Made by a program: the position numbers and the translations under genes. Positions 50,341 through 62,497 of a stretch of 64,000 nucleotides of DNA are shown here, piece by piece; position 1 is the stretch's first letter; the number at the start of each line of letters is the position of its first letter. The notes below the pieces were generated by a model. That model was not told the DNA's origin. It worked only from the letters and a program-made list of their open reading frames with translations, and searched no databases. The DNA comes from Liolophura sinensis (Eukaryota; Mollusca; Polyplacophora; Chitonida; Chitonidae): NCBI RefSeq assembly GCF_032854445.1, contig NC_088300.1, positions 37,228,458-37,292,457 on the forward strand, written 5' to 3'.

Positions 50341-50696
50341 ACCGGCCCCGATAGCACATTTGGTAGAGCGTCCGCTTCGGGAGCGGTAGATCCAGAGTCA
50401 ATCCTGGGTCGAGTCACACCTAAGACCTTAAAAGAGGAAGTTGTAAGTTCCTGGCTTGGCGTTCAGCATTGAGGGGATAGTGCAAAGACTGGTTGACCCG
50501 CATCAGTATAATGGCTCGGGCGGGACGAATTATTTGTAAGGCTTCTCAGTGAAACAGCACTAGATAAAAGAGCGGCAGAAATCCGTCCTGCAGCAAGGGG
50601 GCATATTACGTGCACTGTAAGGATTCCATCGTCGTCATATGACTGAAAAATTGTTAAGTACGACATTAAACCCCAAGCGCTCACTCACTCACTCAT
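50341..50696 (+). mobile_element. Full-length SINE family B with 9-bp target-site duplication
   Basis: AGACACAAG at 50332-50340 and 50697-50705. Head GCCCCGATAGCACATTTGGT and GTAGAGCGTCCGCTTCGGGA resemble a tRNA; B box region GAGTCAATCCTGG. Ends in a CTCACTCACTCACTCAT tail. Confidence 0.93.
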
Positions 50697-50705
50697 AGAC
50701 ACAAG

Positions 50706-52155
50706 CGTCGTATTTTAGCGGCCCTATTCGTCCTTATCCTGCATAGGTGTAAGCATTTGGCCTAGCTGGCTGTACCGGCTTCAGGGAATTCACCGCACTG
50801 AACAGGACCTTACGATTGATAACAGATTCCTTCCATCAGATTTTGGGAAGATATTTTCGTACTAAATCTAAGGAAAAATAATGCAAAGTCACAACATTTT
50901 TCTTCATGCAAACAATGACTGTCCCGAGGTGGTTTTCTTGCCAGGTCACCCTGACAAGTTACTACAGTATCCTGCCCAACATGTACACATTGTGAAACGG
51001 GCAGCCATTTCTCAGTTTCAGTTTCAATATGTGGTCCGAAACGCATCAGTTTAACACTTAAACTAACCGAAAAACCCAATTTATTGCATCGACATCTGTC
51101 TGTCCACTATAAGAAATCACACCGACAATGGGGAGCTAATAGTTTGTTTTTTTTGACGTGACATGCAATCATCACATCACACTTTCAGCGCTAGTGATTG
51201 GTCAAGTTCATCAAGGCTTCTACTCGGATTGATTTGTCGGTAAGAGTATCATATCCCCAATGCTGAAATTCATCTTCTCGGCTTTCCAAACGTTTAGAAT
51301 TTTTTACACATTTTTCTGTGATAACTGTGTCCTATCTCATTTTTTCCGCTACATTTCTACTGTACATAAATTAAGCATATAAAGTATATTGATTACTAAA
51401 TTTGTGCCGAAACGTGCCTGACCTAAATCGCCAACTTTGAGAGGGATATCTTTTTTTCTCACGAAAAGCGCGTATTCGGCTACCTAGGATCCTTGGCAGC
51501 CCCTGGACACTCCACCGCCATGCTGGTTCACTGGGTTTCAATCCCGAAATGTATTGCGCTGTAACGTTACCTGTAAGGAGGAAACCCTCAAATCCCACCA
51601 CATGGACTATAGCGCAGTGTACTGTGGGATTGCAACCAGATGAATCCACAATCTGGTACGCTGAGCGCCAAACGAGAAACCACCAAGACCAAGAACGCCC
51701 ATGTTAAAGCCCCAGGTATGACACGCCTCCGGCACTGAGGCCGGCATTAGCCGTGTTAAATCAATCCATCTTTACCCAAACAAGGCACAGTTTCCAGGGA
51801 AGCGCCTTTCAGAAAGCATACAAATGCATACTGGTGCCTTTAAATACATCTGGTGTTTATATGAATAAGAAACATGAAGCGATGTCTAATCAGCTGGTCT
51901 TTTATATAACATACACGTATTGTAGATTTCTTGTGTATTAATCTTGTCCCATGGCCTCATCGGGCATTTATTTATTTATTTATTTATTAATTGTAATGGT
52001 TGCCCTAATATCACACCTTGTAGGTTATATGTGAAGGTGTAGAAAGCACAGTCTGTTTTAGTTTCAGTATCATTTAAACAACTGAACTTCATTGCATAGA
52101 TATGGCTCTTGCTTACCGCGTTGCTAAACGGGTTCCTCCGGAGGTCGATTTCCTC
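50706..52155. other. Intergenic, nothing supported
   Basis: No exon recognised. A TTTA repeat lies at about 51967-51988. Confidence 0.4.
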
Positions 52156-52159
52156 TTGA

Positions 52160-53175
52160 ACCTTAAGGTTGAGGGTATATATATCACCAGCACCTCCGGA
52201 AGACAACTAGCCCTTGACAGGTGAGGCTGAAGGTATATATCCCCATCACCAACGGAAGACAACAAGCTCTTGACAGGTGAGACTGAGGGTATATAGCACC
52301 TCCGGTAAACGGCTAGCCCTTAACCTGCAAAGCCGGCGGTATATCTCCCCAGCACCTCCGGTAGACGATCAGCCTTTGACCCATGAGGTTGAGGGTAGGC
52401 CTATATATCCCCAGCACCTCCGGTAAACGGCTATAGCTGTGGATCAGTAAAGCCGTGGGCATATATCTCAAGCACATCCGGTAAATGGCTACCCCTTGAT
52501 GAGTCAAGCCGAGGGAATATAGCACCACCGGTAAACGGCTAGCCCTTGACCTGCGAAGCTGACTGTACATATCCCCAGAACCTCCGGTAGACGATCAGCT
52601 TTTGAACAGTAAAGCCGAGTGCATATATCTCCAGCACATCCGGTAAATGACTACCCCTAGATGAGTCACGCCGACGGAATATATCCCCAGCGCCTCCCGT
52701 AATTGACTAGCCCTTGATGAGGCAAGCCGAGGGAATATATCACCAGCACCTCCAGTAAATGACTACACCTTGATGACTCAAGACGAGGGAATATATCACC
52801 AGCACCTCTGGTAAATGATTAGCCCTTGATCAGTGGAACCGAAAGTATATATCCCCAGCACCTCCGGTAAATGACTAGTCCTTGATCAGTGGAACCGAAA
52901 GCATATATCCCCAGCAGCTCCGGTAAATGACTACCTCATTATGAGTCAAGCCGAGGGAATATATCCCCAGCACATCCAGTAAATGACTACCCCTTGACGA
53001 ATCAAGCCGAGAGCATATATCCCCAGCACCTCTGGTAAATGACTAGCCCTTGATCAGTGGAACCGAAGCATATATCCCCTGCACCTCTGGTAAATGACTA
53101 GTCCTTGATCAGAGGAGCCGAGGGAATATATTCCCAGCAGCCCCGGGAAATGACTAGGCCTTGACCGGTGAGATT
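52160..53175. repeat. Minisatellite, about 56-57-bp unit, about 18 copies
   Basis: Units share ATATATCCCCAGCACCTCCG and GTAAATGACTAGCCCTTGAT with a variable GAGTCAAGCCGAGGG block. Diverged at both ends. Confidence 0.92.
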
Positions 53176-53596
53176 GAAGGTCTTTATCCAGCTTCCACGA
53201 GCTAGGATGTGGCATTACGTAATTTGTACGTGAAGTGGATTGTCAAATGCTTGGCGAAGTGTGTTGTTTACCTCAACCTAATAGGCTTGCACCTGTCCGG
53301 GGTCGTTTAATGGAATATAACGGTGAAAGGAATACAACACAAAATAAATGCAGGTGGGGAATAAATCCCTGTTGCCACGGTAAATGTTCTGGCAATGAAA
53401 CAAAATATTAATATTGCCAACAGTGAAGTTGGACAAATTGCGCTTCGTGTAGCAGAGTGGCAGGTGACACTAGGAGACGAGCACTCGTACATTGTTGGGG
53501 TATCATTCTAGCTTTCAAGGAACTAAATGGATTCTGGCAAATCATCGAAGCCCAATGCTGTCAGCAAAGAAAGCATGTTTAATGTAGAACTACATG

Positions 53597-53725
53597 TATT
53601 TGATTGGTGTTTCACGCCGTATTCTTGAATATTTCACATATGCGACGGCGGCCAGCATTATGGTGGGAGGAATGCGGACGGAGCCCTGGGGAAACCCACG
53701 ATCATCCGCAGGTAGCTGGCAGACG
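53597..53725 (-). mobile_element. SINE family A, partial
   Basis: Reverse tail TTGATTGGTGTTTCACGCCG, GGCGGCCAGCATTATGGTGG, and body to GGTAGCTGGCAGAC; the head is missing. Confidence 0.85.
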
Positions 53726-54374
53726 ATGAAGTTAAATATAGAGTGAAAAAAGGAAAATCTAAGGCAACAGCCATGATTCGGCCAAATGATGCGGGCATTC
53801 TCCTGAAATACCACGCCCATGGACATGACGGAAATCTTGAGTGTGTCGTTAACGGCATTCGAATAAATAAATAAATTAATAAAATAATACAGTGTGTATA
53901 TTCTGTCGTAATTATATCGGACATCTCCAGACTTATGCACTGTGACTATATTTGTTCCTGTCTCTTCTTGTATTTATATTGTTGCAGGTGCACTAAGGAA
54001 ACACACCGTAAAACCTGATAGGCATGTACATGTTAATATAAAAACGGCTGTTTCACAATTCTAGTAGAGTGTCTTTTATAAAACACCAATGTCTTGGAGA
54101 AAACTTTGGAAATGATTTACTGAAAACGTCAATGTTATAAAAAGGATGCCATATTTATGATATATACAGCCCACAGCATAGCCTGTACGCATTTATTATA
54201 ATAACTAAATGATGGTACAAGTGGAACACGACAAAGTAGGTTAAAAGTAGTCCTGTTGTCTACACAAACGAAACCCTGAGTCAGCATGGTCACCATGCGT
54301 ACACCAACTATACTGATTTTAACCAGTCCTTGCTTTGAATTGTACGATTTCTATATTTAAACAACGATGTGTCT

Positions 54375-54475
54375 ACCCGGTTTCCTCCCACCCTAAATGC
54401 CGACTGCCGGCGAATCAGTGAAATATTCTTGAGTATAATATGGTGTACAACACCAGTCAAATAAATAAATTATTA
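54375..54475 (+). mobile_element. SINE family A tail
   Basis: CCCGGTTTCCTCCCACC through GTGAAATATTCTTGAG to CAGTCAAATAAATAAATTA. Confidence 0.8.
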
Positions 54476-57400
54476 TATAAATAAGTGATATGTGATGCGA
54501 TATGTGATATATATTGCTTATGATTCTTTATATCTAACAAAAAAAAAAACTATGTTTTCTGCGGGATCGGCCGTAGGCCATTGTATGCTTAATGTATACT
54601 TGGAGTTTAACGTTGTACTTATGACGAGCCGCGGGCATCGCGTGTGCATCCCATGTACAGTGTTGTGCGATGTTTATAAACAGCATGTGTTTGATGTTAA
54701 ACATGAATTCGGTGTTGTAATTCCATGCTTGGAATTAAAAAAATACATGCAAGAAGAAGAGCCTAAGGCTTTGCAATATTTTGATCTGCTCCAGCAAAGG
54801 GAACACTTTAGACAATTTAAAGCGTTATGAGGAACCCAATGGTTCGTCGACGTGGCCATCCCTGCAGGAAATGATTCCAATAAACTCATGTGTATCAGCT
54901 GAGATTATACGGGTCCTAAATACTGTAGTCCCAGGTATCACACTGTTTTTCTTTATGAGGGCCTATCGAAGCTCGGGTGCACTAAAGTTAAACTTGAGTT
55001 CATATTTTGACAACCCAGGGTTTAGCAAATAAAAGCTATAACCTGGCATCGTATACGGCAATGCTGCCAACACCCTAATCTGCAACTCTACGCTATCCCG
55101 TTTGTCACAATATACCGTGTCTTTGTAACAGTCAGTTAAAATTCAAGGAGACCTTATGGGACTCCGTTCACAAAGTGATCGCATAAAAAAATATATAGGA
55201 CTACATTTTGGCAGAGAGCATCCATGCACATATTATATGAGTATACAGATAGACATAACGTTTCTCATGCATTAGCTCAGTATAGAGCACCACCAACAAG
55301 CCGCAGGTCGTTGTTATCTTATGTATTGACTTAAATGTACATGATGTGTGCTCTTAAACTCCGTACTCAAAGAGTTTTTATTATTACGACGGCAATGAAT
55401 TTTACCTGGTTTAAACTAACGCATGCTGTCAGTATAAGTTTACTGTTATAAAAGTTCTTACGGACGGGTATTATAAGAGTCTGACAACCAACATGCCGCT
55501 AGTGGTAGTTCTGTAGGCCTAAATCCCACTGGAGTTGACATCCGAATATTGCTGCAGGAATGCATACTCTTTCCGATAGATCTGGTTCATACTTTTTAAA
55601 GAATTTCTAAATGTTTGCCCAATTTTTTCAATCTATGTGTCGAAACAGACATTTGTATACCAACAATCAACCAATAAAAACTTTCCAGGTCAATGATCGT
55701 GAGGCCAATTCCCAAAACGACATATAACACAAACCACCAAAGAACTAAGAAAGCATGTAAAGTACAAAAATACCACGAAAACATGCAAAGGGAAGCAGTG
55801 AGCAGCTTCCAATGATACTGGCAAAAGGCAAGGTATGTTCTAGGCGACTCAGTGAAATCAGTATTCAAATCGTGTACCATGCTAGAATACAAGTTGTCGA
55901 TAACAAAATATGTATCTCAGTTGCGTTTTTACTGCAACTGTTCATATATCGAACGTGGCGATCTAATTCAACACAATGAATATACGGCCTCTATCCCAAG
56001 TCTCAACCCCGTTTCATGACCTACCTGAACACACTGTTGTTTTCCCCACACTGGGGTATATACAGAAGTGTTATTCTCTGCCAGCAAGCAATTCTCAGCG
56101 GACGACAAGAATCCGCTCCTTCCTCCATGGTTATATACAGAGCGTACAATCTTACTGAACACTGGTCAAATACAAGAATCACAATGTAGTCCCGACGCTT
56201 TACCCCACTCACATGTAGACTCCAGTACACATCACCGCGGTACGGTAGTTTTCTTACTGTTAGTAAATCTCTATTAAAATCATAACAGCATCGTTTTCGC
56301 AGACAGGTCAATTTCTTAAGGATCTAAAAGGCTACATGGGGAATCCTTCATTGACATGGCCGTACAGAGTACAGTTGTCAGTATCATCGTTAATAGATTC
56401 ATCCACCTGTGAACTTACACTTCTTCTTTCAATAAAAATAAGTCTGTCCTGCATTAACAAAGAAACAAACTTAGTATTTCCTTTCCTTCAATCCAAACAC
56501 GCGGACTGTTTGCAAGTGTTTGAATAACATTGCTGTATTATCAACGGGATATAAATCTCTCCAAAATTTTCCAATTTATTCCCTACCTCAAGAAGCAGAA
56601 CTGCCTGAATTACATTTCGTGGGGTTGTCATAACTGGGTTGCCAGTCAAGTTCACGTAGGCCTACATATCCGTCAAATAAGTCAAACTTAGAAGGGATTC
56701 CCGCTGCGAAAACGAGACACACTCTTCTAACGCAGGTAGTGTCATAGCACAGTAATGCTTCTAACTGGAGAGTTCTCAAGCCATCACGCCCTCCCAAGCA
56801 GTTCAAAATTTTGAATTTAGCGCCTCTGTCTTGGGAATATCTGGACCCTATGTCGTTAGACACAGGAATGGTTCAAATTCACCCCTGGAAGAGATAGCAG
56901 TAGTTACTCAAAAGGAATTAGAACCTTATTGTTAAAAAAAATCCACGTAATATAACCAATCACGAATTCCGTACCTTTCCTTTCCACACTGCACACCGAT
57001 TTGTTCATCTGTTCGTTCCATATACATGTATATAGCGATCAATTTAAGTCAGTTATGTGAAACGTGAAAACACAAGAATGTGTCACGTGACTAGCTTATC
57101 ACTATCTGCATGTCTGGTCAAGTATATAGCGGTTGTTTCGGCCAAAACATCCATAAAACAATGCACCTGATTAAAATCCACATCGGCCTGTGAAAAATGT
57201 ACGAGTGAAACCTGGAGTATATGTCTCTACTAGCAATCAGTTCGAATCGTTTTTGTCGACTAGATTCATCTGTTAGTAAAATCACTCATGCTCACATTAT
57301 ACCAAAGCTGCCTTCCGTCAGACAGGAATCTGTATACTGATACAAGCTGTACACATGTGTATGCTTGACGCCCATATTATTGCAAAGAACACCTTTTCTA

Positions 57401-58533
57401 TAATTCATAATGATAAACTGCAGGACTTCATTGCCACGGGCGCCGATTAGTTTTGAATAATTAAAACATCACCTTAGACACCGGTGTCCTCGTCTGCAAA
57501 TCGAGCTAGTGAAGTTTAACACGATGAATCATGAAAGTGTTTTCTAACTTCGCTTAAGGGGCCTCTCTAGCTCGGATGGTTAGAGCACTGACAAAATTGG
57601 TTAAAGCGCTGGCACATTGTGACTACCAGACCATTGTCGCGCATTCAAATCCAGCTCGCGGTTCGGCAAACTATCAAATAAATAAAATAATTAATGTCAC
57701 TGTATATTCTGCTTTCACACAGATAAGGAAAGAAACTGAAGAATAAAAGTTTCGTTTCAAGATGTTTCTGTTGCGTCAAATACTTGTTCCATCCAGTTAT
57801 ACAGGCAAACCCTAACTGAGACATCCACTGAAATCTTTTAGCACATCATATTTATTGTTCTTAAATCGATGTTGTGAGATCGTGTGACCTTGAGCGTGTT
57901 GTGTATATGGATACAGTGACTGGAATAGAATAGATCCTTCGCACTGCAAATAATTGTATTTGAAATGAATTCGGATTACCCATCACAAATGCCACGGTGA
58001 ATCCCGAAAGTACAAAACACTCTGTGATACATGACGCATATCTGGTAGTTCTTGCCAGCCTGCGGGATCCTTTAACGTCCCACCACCAAACACCACAGGC
58101 TGGCGCCACAGAAATTTAGACTGGCTCATGTTATTGTGGACACCACTTTATTACATGAGAGCATATGGTGTTCTAATTGAATCGGGGGCAGGCAAGCCGT
58201 GCCAGTTGTTTGGATTGAAACAACTTGCTCTTTTAGCCTTTTTAGTTGCATACCGGTAATCCATCCGTAGACAGGCAATGTTGTTGGATACAGCTTTCAA
58301 TATTTATTCATATATATGTGTAACTTGTCCCATGAATACGTTCACGTGAAGAGAACTCGCTGAAGAGGTCAAGCGGACGCCCTGTTGAGTGTTGTAGTTG
58401 AAAAGGCTTGCCTGGACGCCCATGCAGCCAAGTGTTGTATCTGAAACCGAAATTGCTAATTTGAAGGTCTTCCCAAATTTGGATTAAGGTCAGGGCGTTT
58501 AACCCACATCACGTTGCAATCAAACATATTCAA
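54476..58533. other. Four kilobases without a recognised gene
   Basis: Several ORFs of 60-110 codons lack domains or splice logic. A degenerate SINE-like piece is at 57555-57690 (GGGGCCTCTCTAGCTCGGAT head, AAATAAATAAAATAA tail). A 49-codon minus-strand frame near 58126-57980 (starting MSQSKFLWRQPVVFGGGTLK) was noted but could not be assigned. Confidence 0.4.
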
Positions 58534-61210
58534 TCAGAACTCAAGCATGTGGGTGTATGGACCGTTTGTATCAATCTTCAACACTTGTCTGTTGCCGTAT
58601 GTACCGTGCAGTACACGTACTTCTCGTGACTCGTCTCTTTTTCCGCTATGTTTACTGACCGCCTCTGAACAAAGTTTAACGAAACGTTCGTATAAATATC
58701 TCCCTGACTCTTTATCTATGTTTTTATGATATTGCATGCGTTTTCCCTTCAGTGTTCCCCCTAATGTTGCCTGTGGTACAATGAGGACATCGCCTTGTAA
58801 TTCCAACACGGACACCAACTTCTCTTCATCATTCGAGCTCAGAAGAATGTTTAACGCGGTCTTTACTGCAGAGAAAAACAGAATATCAAGTTGTTAGTCA
58901 ATGTTTACTCCAATATTATGCTCTGTGTTGATAAGCTATTAAATGCTTCAGACCAATCGAAATCCATAACAAACCTTTGCAATTAGTACCCTTTTTGTCC
59001 TTTGATTCGACTTTCCAAAAGTGCTGTAGTACATCAGCATTCAAGCGGACTATACTCATATTGGGAGGAGTTGGAGGTTTTCGGTACAGTGTGATTTTTA
59101 GGCTACCTTTTCACGTGGAGAATGGAATTTGCACTTTTGAAAGTAGAATAAGATAAGCAATGTAATAAGCCGCTCCACGCCGTTAACGTTTACCCTCAAA
59201 CATAATAAAAGTGAAGTGGAAAATTACCAAATTTGATTCAACATTGATTTAGAAGAAACGTTACTAATGTTCCGTTCACGAAACTAAGCAATAAGCGTAG
59301 AAATTTAAATTTGTGTATTGAAACTGTTGTTGCTGGAACACAGATTTGACAACTGCAACCAGCTGGGCGCTCAAACGGAACGGGGTAGGGTGTTTCAGAT
59401 TATTTATTAATTTATTTATTTATTTGATTGGTTTTTTTACTCAAGAATATTTCACTTATTCAACAACGGCCAGCAATATGGTGGGAGGAAACCTGTGTCA
59501 AATTAAGTTGACTACAAGTCAGCATTACGAGCGGATACATACACTTATAATATACACGTATTATACAGTTATAATACTACAACTGTTATCATTTGCTGTC
59601 GACACTAATATGTGCTATCAAAAATACTTATTTCGACAAACAAAAAAGAAGCAAATTTCATTCATTATTCAAAAACCAATTATATATTTTAAGTATGGTA
59701 CCAATCTTGTCTGCCGTCTCTGTTGTAGCCTCTTTCAGGAAACACAGATAGATGACTAAACCTCTTCCAATCTGCAACATAAAATTCTAATTCAGTGATT
59801 TCTCTTATTCCAAATAATAACTGAAACCCAATGATTTTATCTTTGTTTCCCTAGAAAATACTACAGAGACATGGGTAAACAATTTTGTTACAGCAATAGT
59901 CTATATACCTGTCTGTTGTTACCTTTTTGACTTATTAGGTTGAACACAGCACTCAAGAGTTGCTGACGTATTACATGTCATACCACAGCGGTCGGTTATA
60001 CATGGTTTTTAACGCATACTTCCTAAAATTACATATATAATAGTAGTTACAGCGTGGGGTAGTTAGGAAACACATGTATATGACGTACAGTAGTACATGT
60101 GTAACAAATCACACACAGTACACGATACTTTTTCTGACACTGTACTGGCACATAACGTGTTACAGCAAACGTGTTTCTTGATCATAAAAAGGCACGGGAA
60201 ATTGATTAACTTTTTTTTTAAACCTCGTTGAGAACCACTGAAACCAGCAACCGTATTCTTTGCCTGATTAAACCCTAGCTGTAAGGAATAATTAGGTTTG
60301 CGGCTTTGTCTTTCGTCAGATTTATAGTCTATTTCTTATAGAGAGTCGTCTCGATGCACCTGTCTGTAAAATCAGTTACTCTGGCGAACCAAAATTGCCT
60401 TCATTCAGTGACACGTAACAACCCAAGCGTATAATTATGACGTCACCCGGGGCAATGAGTTCTCGAAACTCAGCTTATAGACATAAACATTGTGAATTAG
60501 AAAAAGTGTTCTAACTTCATTTCCTTACAGTAATATAGACTTCCAACATATCTATGTGTAGACCTTGTGTCGTTACATGTCACCGACTAACGGCAATTTT
60601 GGTAGCGAGTATGACTGATTTTACAGAGAGTTAAATATAGGCGACTCGCTAAAAGAAACCAAGACGAATTTTTTACTCATATCTGTCCTCTCAGGCCCCG
60701 CCTTGGGCCCCCTCTCACCTCCCTGTCATACTGATCATTGCAAGTTTCATTGAAATATTTTTGTACAAATGTTGAAATTCATATTTTATCTGTGAAGTGG
60801 GCAAGACGTTCACCGGTACGTGCAGGAAGCCCCCACATGGATGTTATGGTGTGAACTAATTCTTGTTGCTCATCGTGTCATTGATTACATCAGCCATTCT
60901 GTGCTAGTTTTAAGGAAACTGGCATTCATACATCGTTCATACATCAATATGTTTGATTTCCCGCAAAGTATATAAATACATCAGCTTTACATTTGCAAAA
61001 TATCTAAAGTTCAGTATTAGAAAATACAACACGTATAGTTATGATGAATGCACTCCATATTAGCCACTCAAGCAATGGTGCAGTTCTTACTTCAACATAC
61101 TTGGCTTCAGAAGTTTCTGTTTGGGGCTGAACTTGCAATCTTGCCGATAAACACTGCTGTAGGACAACACGAGCCTTTATAATAGAAGTCGCCGTGTCCG
61201 ATTGTGCCAT
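58534..61210 (-). CDS. DTD2: DTD2, D-aminoacyl-tRNA deacylase 2 (first and last coding exons; middle exon not found)
   Basis: DTD2 (also ATD) removes wrongly attached amino acids from tRNA, chiefly L-alanine on tRNA(Thr) in animals. First exon 61210-61091 (ATG in good context; donor GAA/GTAAGA) encodes 40 residues including VVLQQCLSARLQVQP. Last exon 58865-58534 contains VPQATLGGTLKGKRMQYH and the closing HGTYGNRQVLKIDTNGPYTH; PQATL and NGPYTH are the signature active-site motifs that separate DTD2 from DTD1. The first exon ends in phase 0 and the last needs a phase-1 donor, so an exon of about 70 nt encoding the CF-KGA strand is missing from my reading of 58866-61090. It may be diverged, or lost here. 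The gene starts 158 bp from COA4, divergently. Confidence 0.9.
59400..59500 (-). mobile_element. SINE family A tail fragment
   Basis: TTTATTTATTTATTTGATTGG, then reverse tail CTCAAGAATATTTCACTTAT and GGCCAGCAATATGGTGGGAG. Within a DTD2 intron. Confidence 0.82.
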
Positions 61211-61368
61211 GTTGTAAAACGTCTCGCTGTTGTGGAACTCTCCTGCTTGCGGAGATACAATTGGTTTTCGCTTCCAGGCTAGTACGTTTACATCGAGTAG
61301 CACTGGGTTGTTTACATCAATACAATGACATGGTGAAGTTCTACAACGTACGAGTTTGAGTTTTTAAA
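61211..61368. promoter_or_regulatory. Short divergent promoter shared by DTD2 and COA4
   Basis: Only 158 bp separate the two start codons, so the core promoters must overlap or abut. No TATA box is evident. Its role is inferred from layout alone. Confidence 0.6.
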
Positions 61369-62497
61369 ATGGCTGCCGCCATGTCAGGACACGATCGGTC
61401 CAGGAAAGAAACTTCTGATTCTGAAGATGATCCAGTAGAAAACCTCATCAACAAAACTGGCTGTGCCAAGTACCATTATGCCGTCCAGGTAAGCCGACGA
61501 GGCTGTTAAAAAGCAAAACAGATTTCTTACACGAATAACTTCAGCAAGCAAATATTTCACCTGAATATTGCAAACGTAACTGTCACAGTAACTAATCCTA
61601 AAGTGATACGTTGCCATAAGAGTTGCGTCTGTTGCAAAGTTACGCACGGTGTGTAGATCGGACCCCTCATGTTCATTGTGATTACGAGTAGCGGTGAATT
61701 ACTGAACGTTCTTCGACGCCATATTTGTGAATGTCTCTCTCCAGATCTCCATGAACTGAAGCAGTCCAGAGGGGTTGCACGTGACATCATGATCACTTTG
61801 TACGTTAACCAATTCATACCATATACCGTAGTCAGCCATATTGGAGGCCTGTTAACATTGGCTGGTATAGCCAAAGTAATCCAGGATTACTGCCAGTAGT
61901 AGGTCAGTCAATGAATTCCTGTATTGCAAAGCACGCCAAGCCCACAACCTGAATCACCAGGTTTGTGGTGAGGAGCACTTCCAAGATCTAATTTTAACTG
62001 GCGATAAATTTTTTTGACACAACTAGCATTCAAACCGGTTTAATCATAATCCCAGGATGCCATTACACTGAAATTGAAGAGTGTGGTTCTGCTGACCTAA
62101 TCAAATGTTAGTTGTGACATTATCCTGAAGCATTATGGACAGCAACAGATTTCGTCCTTTGGGAATGCTGTACAGTCCAAAATTTAGAACAGGGATTAGT
62201 ACCCAAATTTTTTATGAATTACTGCCCTTTGGGCTTGAGGTGGGCTAAAACTTGAAGGAAATAATACAGAAGCAATGTGTCATGGTAAGCAGTTTCAGTA
62301 TTGATTTTCTACAAGTATCCATGTACAAAAAACAATTGTCTGTATGTCTTATTTTCTTGTTTTGTTTTTTTTTTCACAACCAGGACTGCATGTTTGAGAA
62401 AAAAGACTGGAGAAAATGCCAAGAGGAAGTTCAAAAGTTCAGACAGTGTGTTTCTACTAGTAGTCTTGCACAGAAGACAGGAACAAATCCATCCTGA
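61369..62497 (+). CDS. COA4: COA4 (CHCHD8), cytochrome c oxidase assembly factor 4
   Basis: A small twin-CX9C protein of the mitochondrial intermembrane space needed for assembly of respiratory complex IV; such proteins are imported and oxidised by the MIA40 relay. Exon 1 61369-61488 (donor CAG/GTAAGC), exon 2 62384-62497 (acceptor ACAACCAG), phase 0, 77 aa. Cysteines 32 and 42 form the first CX9C (within GCAKYHYAVQDC), 52 and 62 the second (within RKCQEEVQKFRQC). The acidic stretch SDSEDDPVENLI before them matches COA4. A second in-frame ATG at codon 5 is an alternative start. AATAAA is at 62882-62887. Confidence 0.95.

Noticed and set aside
57980-58126. 49-codon minus-strand frame with GGGTLKDPAGWQELPD
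   Set aside because: Looks coding-like but has no family match I can name; the phrase GGGACGTTAAAG also resembles repeat sequence.
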